In this document: positions 1-6,851 of the stretch, in pieces | Numbering within the stretch: the first letter of the stretch is position 1 | Layout: each line of letters opens with the position of its first letter | NCBI GenBank assembly: GCA_002450925.1 | Contig: DKAU01000072.1 | Span: forward strand, 1-10,222 | Direction of reading: 5' to 3' | Length of the DNA: 10,222 nucleotides | Source of the DNA: Thiobacillus sp. UBA6918 | Lineage (GTDB): Bacteria; Pseudomonadota; Gammaproteobacteria; Burkholderiales; Thiobacillaceae | Position numbers and translations under genes: made by a program | Notes under the pieces: model-generated | What the model was told of the DNA's origin: nothing | What the model saw: the letters and a program-made list of their open reading frames with translations, nothing else | Database searches by the model: none

Positions 1-2506
1 GCAGCAGGTCCTTGTGATAGATGGTTTTCTCGCGTTCGTTCGGTACGACCTCAACCAGTTCGGAAAGGGGCACCAGATTTCCGTTGCTGCCGCGTACGGT
101 GAGTTTGAGCAGTTCGTTCATGCTGCTCTGCCGTTCAGGCGCGAGCGTGATGCGTACCGGGATTTCATACTTGGAGGTGCCGCCATGTATCGGCGTGACG
201 TCTTCACCGGAAAGTCCCATTTTCATCACCGCGACGATGTCCTTTTGCGACACGCCTGCTACCGCAGCCTTGTTCTGCAGGACTTTCAGCACAAAACGCT
301 GGGCATCGTCTTCCACGGTGTCGTCGATCGCAACGATGCCGTTTGTTTTTTCAAACACCTTGCGCACTTCCTTGGCAACTTTGGTCTGGGCGTCGTAGTC
401 GGGGCCGTAAATTTCCGCCACGATGGGAGACATCACCGGTGGGCCTGGCGGTACTTCCACGACTTTTACATCGGCACCATGTTTCCTTGCCACGGCCTCG
501 ATGGCCGGGCGCACTGCCTGTGCAATTTCATGGCTTTTGCGGTCGCGATGGTGCTTGTCGATCAGGTTGACCTGAATGTCACCGACGTCGGGTCCGCTGC
601 GCAGGTAATACTGGCGTACCAGTCCGTTGAAGTTAATGGGTGAGGCAGTGCCGGCATAGGCCTGGTAATCGGCAACCTCTTCAACTTCGTCCAGCACGGC
701 TCCCATTTCATGCAGGACCTGGGCGGTCCTTTCCAGAGGGGTGCCAACAGGCATGTCCACTACAACCTGAAATTCGGATTTGTTATCGAACGGCAACATT
801 TTGAGAATGACCAGTTTCACCAACGCAAGTGATACGGAGATGAGTATGGCCACGCCAATGCCTATCCAGAGTTTTCTGCGCATGGCCTTTCCCGCATCGC
901 CGCCTAAAAACGGGGTGAGACGCTTGCGGAACAAACTGTTCAGCTTGCCGTTGTCTTCCTCGTGGTGATGGATATCTTTCAACAGCTTGAACGCCAGCCA
1001 GGGTGTGACGACAAAGGCGATCGCAAGAGAGATCAGCATGCCAATGCTGGCGTTGATCGGAATGGGGCTCATGTAGGGCCCCATCAAGCCTGTCACGAAA
1101 GCCATCGGCAACAAGGCTGCGATGACGGTGAGTGTGGCCAGAATGGTGGGGCCGCCCACTTCATCCACTGCGCGTGGAATGATGGCCTGCATGCCATCGC
1201 TGTCGAGCGCAGTACGCCGATGGATGTTTTCCACGACCACGATGGCATCATCGACAAGAATGCCGATCGAAAAAATCAGCGCGAACAGCGAAACGCGGTT
1301 GAGGGTAAAGCCCCATGCCCAGGAAGCGAACAGTGTGGCTGCAAGCGTCAACAGAACCGCAGCGCCGACGATAACCGCTTCGCGTTTGCCCAGAGCCCAC
1401 AGCACCAGCAGCACGACAGAAGCAGTGGCAAAGATCAATTTCTGAATAAGCTTCTTGGCTTTTTCATCAGCAGTGGCGCCGTAGTTACGCGTTACGCTTA
1501 CTTCAACAGTATCGGGGATCACGGCACCCTTCAGAGATTCCATCCGCTCGATCACCCTGTTGGCGATCTCCACGGCGTTTACCCCTGGCTTCTTGGATAC
1601 TGCCAGAGTGACCGCGGGGAATTCCTGACTCGCGAGTTTTGCGTGTTCACCACCCTTGCCAGCACCGAACCAGACGTAATTCTTCGGCTGGTCAGGCCCG
1701 GCGGTGACGTTGGCGATATCGCTCAGGAATACGGGGCGGCCATTGAACACGCCGGCAACCAGTTGTTTGACGTCATTGGAGCCGGTGAGAAAGGTGCCGG
1801 TTTGCACCAGGATTTCCTGGTTGCTGGAAGTGAGCGTGCCGGAAGGCTGTGATGCATTTGAAACCTGCAGCGCATCGCGTATGTCCTGCGCGGAGATGCG
1901 GAATGCAGCCATGCGTTCCGGATCCATGATGACACGCACCACATTGCCCGGCCCGCCGATTGTATAGACCTCGCGTGTACCTTCGATGCGCTTGATCTCG
2001 GCCTCGGCGGCATGGGCGACTTGTTCCAGCTCAAATGCGCCGCGAGCTTCGTCTTTTGTCCACAGAGTGAGCGTGACGATGGGGACATCATCAATGCCGG
2101 TCGGCTTGATGATGGGTTCGCCAACGCCGAGGTTTGGGGAGACCCAGTCGCGATTTGCCTGGATGGTGTCATACAACCTGACGAGCGCCTGGGTGCGGTC
2201 CTCGCCTACCTCATACTGCACGGTGAGAACAGCCATACCGGGTTTGGATACCGAGTAGACGTGTTCGATGCCGGATATTTGTGACAGCACCTGTTCTGCG
2301 GGTGTGGCAACCAGTTGTTCCACATCCTTCGCCGATGCCCCGGGGAAGGGGATGAAGACATTGGCCATGGTGACATTGATTTGCGGCTCTTCCTCCCGCG
2401 GCGTTACGGCGATGGCAAACAGGCCGAGCAACGCCGCCATTAGCGCAATCAGCGGCGTTAACTGTGAAGTGAGAAAGAATCGGGCGATGCGGCCTGAAAT
2501 ACCCAT
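1..2506 (-). CDS. RND efflux transporter permease (AcrB-like), 3' end cut by window
   Basis: Inner-membrane, proton-driven pump subunit of a tripartite RND exporter; 835 codons are present, without a stop, against about 1,030-1,060 for the family, so the C-terminal fifth is missing. I read the frame from ATG 2506 (MGISGRIARFF) to the window edge. Visible parts: TM1 near residues 14-32, first porter domain with a PREEEPQI segment, TM2-TM6, a short histidine/acid-rich cytoplasmic loop (KDIHHHEED), TM7, then most of the second porter domain with VEVPPGPPV. TM4 carries SIGILVDDAIVVVEN, with D419-D420 matching the proton-relay pair D407/D408 of AcrB, so the pump looks functional. It starts 20 bases after the adaptor gene, without a clear Shine-Dalgarno sequence; an in-frame TTG at 2521 is a less likely start. 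Substrate cannot be read from the sequence; the Met-rich sites typical of CusA-type metal pumps were not noticed. Family confident, substrate unknown. Confidence 0.93.
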   Translation of the reverse strand, partial: MGISGRIARFFLTSQLTPLIALMAALLGLFAIAVTPREEEPQINVTMANVFIPFPGASAKDVEQLVATPAEQVLSQISGIEHVYSVSKPGMAVLTVQYEVGEDRTQALVRLYDTIQANRDWVSPNLGVGEPIIKPTGIDDVPIVTLTLWTKDEARGAFELEQVAHAAEAEIKRIEGTREVYTIGGPGNVVRVIMDPERMAAFRISAQDIRDALQVSNASQPSGTLTSSNQEILVQTGTFLTGSNDVKQLVAGVFNGRPVFLSDIANVTAGPDQPKNYVWFGAGKGGEHAKLASQEFPAVTLAVSKKPGVNAVEIANRVIERMESLKGAVIPDTVEVSVTRNYGATADEKAKKLIQKLIFATASVVLLVLWALGKREAVIVGAAVLLTLAATLFASWAWGFTLNRVSLFALIFSIGILVDDAIVVVENIHRRTALDSDGMQAIIPRAVDEVGGPTILATLTVIAALLPMAFVTGLMGPYMSPIPINASIGMLISLAIAFVVTPWLAFKLLKDIHHHEEDNGKLNSLFRKRLTPFLGGDAGKAMRRKLWIGIGVAILISVSLALVKLVILKMLPFDNKSEFQVVVDMPVGTPLERTAQVLHEMGAVLDEVEEVADYQAYAGTASPINFNGLVRQYYLRSGPDVGDIQVNLIDKHHRDRKSHEIAQAVRPAIEAVARKHGADVKVVEVPPGPPVMSPIVAEIYGPDYDAQTKVAKEVRKVFEKTNGIVAIDDTVEDDAQRFVLKVLQNKAAVAGVSQKDIVAVMKMGLSGEDVTPIHGGTSKYEIPVRITLAPERQSSMNELLKLTVRGSNGNLVPLSELVEVVPNEREKTIYHKDLL

Positions 2507-2526
2507 GGGTGCGCTAGTCAAGTTTG

Positions 2527-3558
2527 TTATTTTCTGTTGGCTTCGCTTTTGGCGTAGATGCCGGCCTTGATAGGCTCGAGCGCGATGGTTTCGCCGGGAT
2601 TAAGTCCTGCCAGTACTTCCACATCGCCCCTGGCGGTGGGCTCGCCCAAGCGAACCTGACGCAGGCTGACACGGTTTTTGGCATCGATGACATAGACACC
2701 CGTTACTTCAGAACGACGCACTACGGCGGAAGTGGGAATGACCAGCTTGCGTGCTTCGCCGGTGGCGAAATAAGCTCTTGCATAGATACCGGGGATGACA
2801 TCAGTCAAATTTTCCGGCAGGTCGATCCGCACCTTGACCGTATGAGTGGCAACATCTGCTGAAGGTAGGACGGTAATGCCTTTGGCTTCGATCCATTTAT
2901 TGAGTGAAGGGATCTCTACCGAAGCCTTGGCAGATTTCTGGATCTCGGAGAGCTTGTATTGAGGGATGTTGGCCACAACGCGAAGGTCCGTAGGATCAAA
3001 TCCCGTCATCAATGGCTTGCCGGGAGTGGCCATTTCACCGACTTCCACATGTCGGGTCATCACCACACCGGAAAAAGGCGCAGTCAAGGTTGTGTAGGAG
3101 CGTACGGTTGCAGTTTGGCCTACTCCAGCCTTTGCTGCTTGTGCTGCTGCCTGGGCGGCACGATATTCTGCGGTTGCGCGGTCAAGGGCAGCCTGAGAGA
3201 TGAATTTTTGCTGGAAGAGTTGGGCTTGCCGCTCGTAGTTTGCCTTGGCGTTGGCAAGTTGGGCCTCAGCCTGAGCGGCCTGGGCTCGGCTGCCTGCAAC
3301 GGCTTGGCTGATTTCGGCAGGATCAATGCGGACGATGACCTGGCCGGCCTTGACGTAATCACCCACGTCGAAATTGACGGCGGTAATCCTGCCTGCGATC
3401 TGCGCAGACACTGTCGACTGGCGCACGGCCTCAACCGTGGCTTCGGTCGAATAGGATTTGTCGATGTTCTGATAACTGACTTTGGCGGTGTCGAACGGCA
3501 GAGCCGCCAAAGCGGGCAGCGAACATACGAACAGGGTCAACGCGGCTGGGAAACGCAT
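2527..3558 (-). CDS. RND efflux periplasmic adaptor (HlyD/AcrA-type membrane fusion protein)
   Basis: Periplasmic adaptor that links the RND pump to an outer-membrane channel. A reading frame opens at 3582, but I chose ATG 3558 because AAGGAGG lies 7 bases before it and the protein then begins with a clean signal peptide, MRFPAALTLFVCSLPALA, giving 343 aa, ordinary for the family. Order of domains: biotinyl-lipoyl half (around 48-80, SAQIAGRITAVNFDVGDYV), an alanine/glutamine-rich alpha-hairpin (about 85-145, many AQA repeats), the second lipoyl half (LTAPFSGVV, about 158-185), then beta-barrel and membrane-proximal domains (VIPTSAVVRR). The Cys in the signal peptide does not fit a lipobox (preceded by V), so it is probably soluble rather than a lipoprotein. 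First gene of a two-gene unit with the pump; no outer-membrane factor gene is visible, and one may lie beyond the window start. Confidence 0.93.
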   Translation of the reverse strand: MRFPAALTLFVCSLPALAALPFDTAKVSYQNIDKSYSTEATVEAVRQSTVSAQIAGRITAVNFDVGDYVKAGQVIVRIDPAEISQAVAGSRAQAAQAEAQLANAKANYERQAQLFQQKFISQAALDRATAEYRAAQAAAQAAKAGVGQTATVRSYTTLTAPFSGVVMTRHVEVGEMATPGKPLMTGFDPTDLRVVANIPQYKLSEIQKSAKASVEIPSLNKWIEAKGITVLPSADVATHTVKVRIDLPENLTDVIPGIYARAYFATGEARKLVIPTSAVVRRSEVTGVYVIDAKNRVSLRQVRLGEPTARGDVEVLAGLNPGETIALEPIKAGIYAKSEANRK

Positions 3559-3565
3559 GCAAGAA

Positions 3566-3572
3566 CCTCCTT
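3566..3572 (-). promoter_or_regulatory. Shine-Dalgarno site deciding the adaptor start
   Basis: AAGGAGG on the minus strand, 7 bases before ATG 3558. It is a near-ideal ribosome binding site and it falls inside the longer frame opening at 3582, so it argues that the extra eight codons are not translated. Confidence 0.85.
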
Positions 3573-3580
3573 GAATGTCC

Positions 3581-3596
3581 ATTAGAATATACTAAT
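3581..3596. promoter_or_regulatory. Putative operator: 16-bp AT-rich palindrome over the -10 box
   Basis: ATTAGAATATACTAAT pairs with its own reverse complement at 7 of 8 positions (mismatch at the sixth base of each arm). It covers the predicted -10 of the adaptor-pump operon and lies about 400 bases from the start of the ArsR-family gene. ArsR-family dimers usually repress by binding such imperfect AT-rich palindromes at promoters. Assignment to this regulator is inferred from position only. Confidence 0.5.
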
Positions 3597-3612
3597 AGAC
3601 TATATTTATCAA
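3584..3612 (-). promoter_or_regulatory. Predicted sigma70-type promoter of the adaptor-pump operon
   Basis: On the minus strand a TTGATA box (3612-3607, five of six matches to the -35 consensus) is followed after 17 bases by TATTCT (3589-3584, four of six at -10). An overlapping TATATT (3591-3586) at 15 bases is the alternative. The promoter lies between the arsR terminator and the adaptor ribosome binding site, so the mRNA leader would be only about 20 bases. Prediction by eye only. Confidence 0.55.
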
Positions 3613-3634
3613 GTCCTTACATCACTCTATAACA

Positions 3635-3661
3635 AAAAAGCCCGGACAAGCCGGGCTTTTT
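3635..3661 (-). terminator. Rho-independent terminator after the ArsR-family gene (symmetric)
   Basis: GCCCGG (3640-3645) and CCGGGC (3651-3656) form a 6-bp GC stem around a 5-base loop, extended by flanking A-T pairs. Read on the minus strand, the stem ends in a run of six Ts (3639-3634). It starts 17 bases after the stop of the regulator gene and lies just upstream of the predicted adaptor promoter, so it separates the two transcription units. Confidence 0.88.
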
Positions 3662-3678
3662 CGGTATTTGAAGAATAC

Positions 3679-4008
3679 TTACTTGGCGAAAGCGCAGAAA
3701 ACGTCACGCATCATGCCGATCAGTTTCAGGGTGCGCGTATCGCCAACACGGTAGTAAACGCGATTGGCATCCTTGCGGGTTTTCAAAACACCCTTGTCAC
3801 GCAGTATCGCAAGGTGCTGGGAAATATTGCTTTGAGAAGTGCCGACACTGTCCACGATGTCCTGAACGCTGACTTCCTTGTCACCCAGAACGCAAAGGAT
3901 TTTCAAACGCAATGGGTGGGACATGGCCTTCATGGCACGTGAGGCCTGCTCAATGTGCTCATCCTTGTCCATCAGTTCGACATCGTCTTCTTCCTGAACT
4001 CGCGCCAT
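3679..4008 (-). CDS. ArsR-family winged-helix regulator with SqrR/BigR/HlyU-type cysteine pair
   Basis: Cytoplasmic homodimeric DNA-binding repressor, 109 aa, a usual length. The ArsR wHTH runs from MSHPLRLKIL (29-38) through the recognition helix region TSQSNISQHLAILRDKGVL (57-75) to the wing TRKDANRVYYRV (77-88). There is no CVC metal motif of the classic ArsR/SmtB alpha-3 site. Instead Cys39 (KILCVLGDKEVSV) and Cys105 (DVFCAFAK) are its only cysteines, 66 residues apart. From memory, the sensing pairs are C41/C107 in SqrR, C42/C108 in BigR and C38/C104 in HlyU, the same spacing and sequence setting. These proteins form di- or tetrasulfide bridges in response to persulfides or oxidants and release DNA. 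I infer a thiol/persulfide sensor controlling the neighbouring efflux operon. ATG 4008 has GAGG 7 bases upstream (and another at 2); an internal ATG at codon 13 is the alternative start. Confidence 0.9.
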   Translation of the reverse strand: MARVQEEDDVELMDKDEHIEQASRAMKAMSHPLRLKILCVLGDKEVSVQDIVDSVGTSQSNISQHLAILRDKGVLKTRKDANRVYYRVGDTRTLKLIGMMRDVFCAFAK

Positions 4009-4110
4009 ATCCTCGCCTCGTGTAAAATTTAGAATCAGTCTAGATTAGGTATATCTGTATATAGTGATTAACCTTAATCCAAAAAAAGTTTTTTGTGAAC
4101 TGTTTTTTTA
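4009..4110. promoter_or_regulatory. Divergent control region between the ArsR-family gene and gpmI
   Basis: This 102-base gap must hold the starts of both divergent units. It is very AT-rich: A7 (4081-4087), T6 (4089-4094) and T7 (4103-4109) next to gpmI, and TA-rich steps (TATATCTGTATATA) around 4050-4063. On the minus strand, -10-like hexamers TAATCT and TATACC face the regulator, with the A-tracts upstream resembling an UP element. A site at 4029-4046 (TTAGAATCAGTCTAGATT) shares TTAGAAT followed by CTA with the palindrome near 3581 and could be an autoregulatory site, though its symmetry is poor. No single promoter is convincing on either strand. Confidence 0.45.
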
Positions 4111-5652
4111 ATGAAAGTCACCCCGGTCCTTTTGATTATTCTCGACGGCTTCGGCTGCCGATCCGAGCGCGCGCACAATGCCATTGCCCTGGCCGAAAAA
4201 CCAAACTGGAGCAATCTCTGGAATAGGTATCCGCATACGCTGATCCATGCATCCGAAACTGAAGTCGGTTTGCCCAAAGGGCAAATGGGCAACTCGGAGG
4301 TTGGGCATCTCAACATTGGTGCAGGGCGTGTGGTGTATCAGGAATATACCCGCGTAGATCATGCGATCGAATCGGGCGCATTTTTTGCAAACCCCATGCT
4401 CAAGGCCACCATGAAGGCCGCTCATGACAACAACGGCGCACTCCATATTCTCGGGTTGTTGTCCGATGGCGGCGTGCACAGCCATGAGCGGCATATACAT
4501 GCCATGCTGCAAATGGCAGCAGATGAAGGCATGGAAAAGATCTACATCCACGCTTTTCTGGATGGACGTGACACGCCACCCAAAAGCGCCGAAATCAATA
4601 TCGCACGCATGCAGGAAAAAATTGCAGAAGTGGGCAAAGGAAGAATTGCAACCATCATTGGCCGCTATTTTGCGATGGACCGCGATCGCCGCTGGCAGCG
4701 TGTGAAATCCGCCTATGACCTCTTGACCCAAAGCAAGTCTGAATATGTTGCTTCCTCCGCGCTTGAAGGGCTGGAAAATGCCTATGCACGCGGTGAGACG
4801 GATGAATTTGTCAAAGCCACGGCCATCATCCCGTCAGGCGAACAGCCTGTGCAGATGAAAGACGGTGATGCCATCATTTTCATGAATTTCCGTTCCGATC
4901 GCGCACGTCAGTTGTCGCGCCCTTTCATTGAACCGGACTTCAATGAATTCGAGCGCGAGGTTACTCCCAAACTTTCCGCCTATTGCACGCTTACAGGGTA
5001 TAGCGACGAGTTCGATGTGATGGTGGCATTCCCGCCAGAGCGCATCCAGAATGGTTTTGGTGAATACATTGCCAATCTGGGCCTGCATCAGTTGCGCATC
5101 GCCGAGACCGAAAAATATCCTCACGTGACATTCTTTTTCAATGGCGGCGAAGAAGTTTCCTATCCCGGAGAAGACCGTATCCTGGTCCCATCTCCAGATG
5201 TGGCAACCTACGACCTCAAGCCCGAAATGAGCGCAAATGAAGTGACGGAAAAACTGGTCGGCGCAATCAACAGCGAACAGTACGATGCCATTATTTGCAA
5301 CTATGCAAACGCCGACATGGTGGGCCATACCGGTGACATGGAAGCTGCACGCCGTGCCATTGAGACGATCGACGCGTGTCTGGGGAAAGTGGTTGAGGCG
5401 CAGCTTGCACGCGGCGGCGAGGTATTGATTACTGCAGACCATGGGAATGCGGAATTCATGATGGACGTTTCGACAGGACAGCCGCATACCGCACATACAA
5501 CAAACCTAGTACCACTGGTGTACATCGGCAAAAGACATGCCAGTCTCGACGACACCGGTGCTCTTGAGGATGTCAGTCCAACCCTGTTGAAGATGATGGG
5601 GCTGCCGCAGCCGCCTGAGATGCGCGGTGAGCCTCTGATCAGTTTCGAGTGA
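4111..5652 (+). CDS. gpmI: 2,3-bisphosphoglycerate-independent phosphoglycerate mutase
   Basis: Interconverts 3- and 2-phosphoglycerate in glycolysis and gluconeogenesis; cytoplasmic, metal (usually Mn) dependent, alkaline phosphatase superfamily. At 513 aa it matches the E. coli enzyme (514) end to end. Expected active-site residues are visible: D12 (IILDGFG), the phosphoserine S62 in GNSEVGH, H123 (GGVHSH), R153/D154 (DGRDTPP), R261/R264 (FRSDRAR), K335 (ETEKYPHVTF), D402/H406 (ADMVGHTGD), D443/H444 (TADHGNAE) and H462 (HTAHT). The start is fixed because family homology begins at VTPVLLIILDG, yet no Shine-Dalgarno sequence precedes it: the leader is a U-rich tract. First gene of the plus-strand unit; its stop overlaps the envC start codon. 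Confidence 0.98.
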   Translation: MKVTPVLLIILDGFGCRSERAHNAIALAEKPNWSNLWNRYPHTLIHASETEVGLPKGQMGNSEVGHLNIGAGRVVYQEYTRVDHAIESGAFFANPMLKATMKAAHDNNGALHILGLLSDGGVHSHERHIHAMLQMAADEGMEKIYIHAFLDGRDTPPKSAEINIARMQEKIAEVGKGRIATIIGRYFAMDRDRRWQRVKSAYDLLTQSKSEYVASSALEGLENAYARGETDEFVKATAIIPSGEQPVQMKDGDAIIFMNFRSDRARQLSRPFIEPDFNEFEREVTPKLSAYCTLTGYSDEFDVMVAFPPERIQNGFGEYIANLGLHQLRIAETEKYPHVTFFFNGGEEVSYPGEDRILVPSPDVATYDLKPEMSANEVTEKLVGAINSEQYDAIICNYANADMVGHTGDMEAARRAIETIDACLGKVVEAQLARGGEVLITADHGNAEFMMDVSTGQPHTAHTTNLVPLVYIGKRHASLDDTGALEDVSPTLLKMMGLPQPPEMRGEPLISFE

Positions 5653-6851
5653 AGCACTGCCTGTACATACTGGCAGTTGCAGGCTTTCTGTCTGCAAGCG
5701 TAGCCTGGGCTGACAAGAAAGCCGAACTTGAAAACGTGCGTGAACGGCTGGAAAAACTGCAGCGCGAATATCAGCAAACACGTGAATCCCGTGCCGAAGC
5801 AGCGGACGCGCTAAAGCAGTCCGAACGCGCCATCAGCCAGGCAGGACGCCGTCTGCATCAGCTTGAGGCGGAACAGCGCAAAACCCAAACCGAACTTCAG
5901 GCAATATCGGCTGAAGCCGAACAGGCCAGCAGCGACATCGGGCGGCGCCAGCAGCGTTTGAGCGAAATGATCAGGCAAGCATACATGCGGGGAGGTGGAG
6001 ATGCATTGAAGTTGCTGCTCAATGGGCAGAATCCAAGTCAGGCTGCACGGGATCTGCACTACCTTTCCTACCTTTCTCGCGCTCAGATCCAATTGATCGG
6101 CGAATTGCGCCAAGGGCTGTCCAGGCTGACCGAATTAAAACAGCTTGCATCAGAAAAAGATCGTGCACTGGGAGAAAACCGCCAGGCCCAACTCAAAGAA
6201 CAGGAGGGTCTGCTCAAGGAAAAAAAGTCGCGCCAGCAGGTATTGAGCAAGCTTGCCGGCCAGATCAGCAAGCAAAGGAAGGAAATCACCACTTTAAAGC
6301 GTAACGAGCAGAGGCTTTCAGATTTGGTTGCGCGTCTGGCTAAGCTGGCAGCGAAACCCAAATCGCCATCGAAATCGGCTGATCGCAAGTCAGGGGCAAC
6401 TGGCGGAAAACCGGTTGCTGTCAATACCCAGGTGCCCGAGGCGGGGAAGGAGGGCACCCCTTTTACTCGTCTTAAGGGCTTGTTGCGGCTCCCTGTACGT
6501 GGGGAACTCATGAACAAGTTCGGCACTCCGAGGGAAGGAGGCGGCGTGAGTTGGAAAGGACTTTTTATTCGTGCGACAGAGGGTGCCGAAGTTCGAGCTG
6601 TTGCGCAGGGTACCGTGGCTTTTTCCGAGTGGTTGCGTGGATTCGGAAACCTGCTGATCATCGACCACGGCGAGGGCTACATGAGCCTGTACAGCAATAA
6701 TGAAAGTCTGTATAAGCAGGTGGGAGATGCCGTAAGAATGGGTGAAACCATTGCTACTGTTGGCAACAGCGGCGGGCAGGAAAGTCCCGGCGTTTATTTT
6801 GAATTGCGGCATGAAAGCCGCCCGATTAATCCGATGGCATGGATCAAATGA
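5649..6851 (+). CDS. envC: EnvC-like murein hydrolase activator (degenerate LytM/M23 domain)
   Basis: Periplasmic activator of N-acetylmuramoyl-L-alanine amidases (AmiA/B type) during septum splitting, recruited by FtsEX in E. coli. 400 aa: signal peptide MKHCLYILAVAGFLSASVAWA (start GTG), long coiled coil about 22-232 rich in Q, E, R and K, a Lys/Ser/Gly/Pro linker (about 233-265), and a C-terminal LytM domain (about 270-400). The zinc ligands of active M23 peptidases are missing: the HxxxD site reads SWKGLFI, the LYAH-type site reads LYSNNES and the HxH site reads VYFELRH. That is the EnvC pattern, an activator without catalysis, and separates it from active NlpD-like or Mep-type enzymes. 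Its GTG overlaps the gpmI stop by 4 bases (GTGA) and it lacks its own clear ribosome binding site, implying coupled translation. Confidence 0.93.
   Translation: MKHCLYILAVAGFLSASVAWADKKAELENVRERLEKLQREYQQTRESRAEAADALKQSERAISQAGRRLHQLEAEQRKTQTELQAISAEAEQASSDIGRRQQRLSEMIRQAYMRGGGDALKLLLNGQNPSQAARDLHYLSYLSRAQIQLIGELRQGLSRLTELKQLASEKDRALGENRQAQLKEQEGLLKEKKSRQQVLSKLAGQISKQRKEITTLKRNEQRLSDLVARLAKLAAKPKSPSKSADRKSGATGGKPVAVNTQVPEAGKEGTPFTRLKGLLRLPVRGELMNKFGTPREGGGVSWKGLFIRATEGAEVRAVAQGTVAFSEWLRGFGNLLIIDHGEGYMSLYSNNESLYKQVGDAVRMGETIATVGNSGGQESPGVYFELRHESRPINPMAWIK

Noticed and set aside
962..1852. A 296-codon plus-strand frame, and others at 14-643 and 2959-3585
   Set aside because: They lie opposite the RND pump and adaptor genes, have unusual H/G/C/D-rich composition, and match no family.
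3520..3558. Lipoprotein signal in the adaptor (Cys12)
   Set aside because: The residues before the cysteine (LFV) do not fit a lipobox, and a normal signal peptidase I site (ALA) follows.
3559..3582. Eight-codon N-terminal extension of the adaptor protein
   Set aside because: A perfect ribosome binding site (3566-3572) and a proper signal peptide point to ATG 3558; the extension would also sit on the -10/operator region.
4108..5496. Minus-strand frames of about 207 and 220 codons opposite gpmI
   Set aside because: gpmI is certain on the plus strand; these products are Cys/His-rich shadows without domains.
6220..6226. A7 runs in envC (6220-6226) and ctpA (8127-8133) as programmed frameshift sites
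   Set aside because: Both lie within lysine/glutamate-rich stretches of intact frames; no alternative frame of interest follows and no stimulatory structure was seen.
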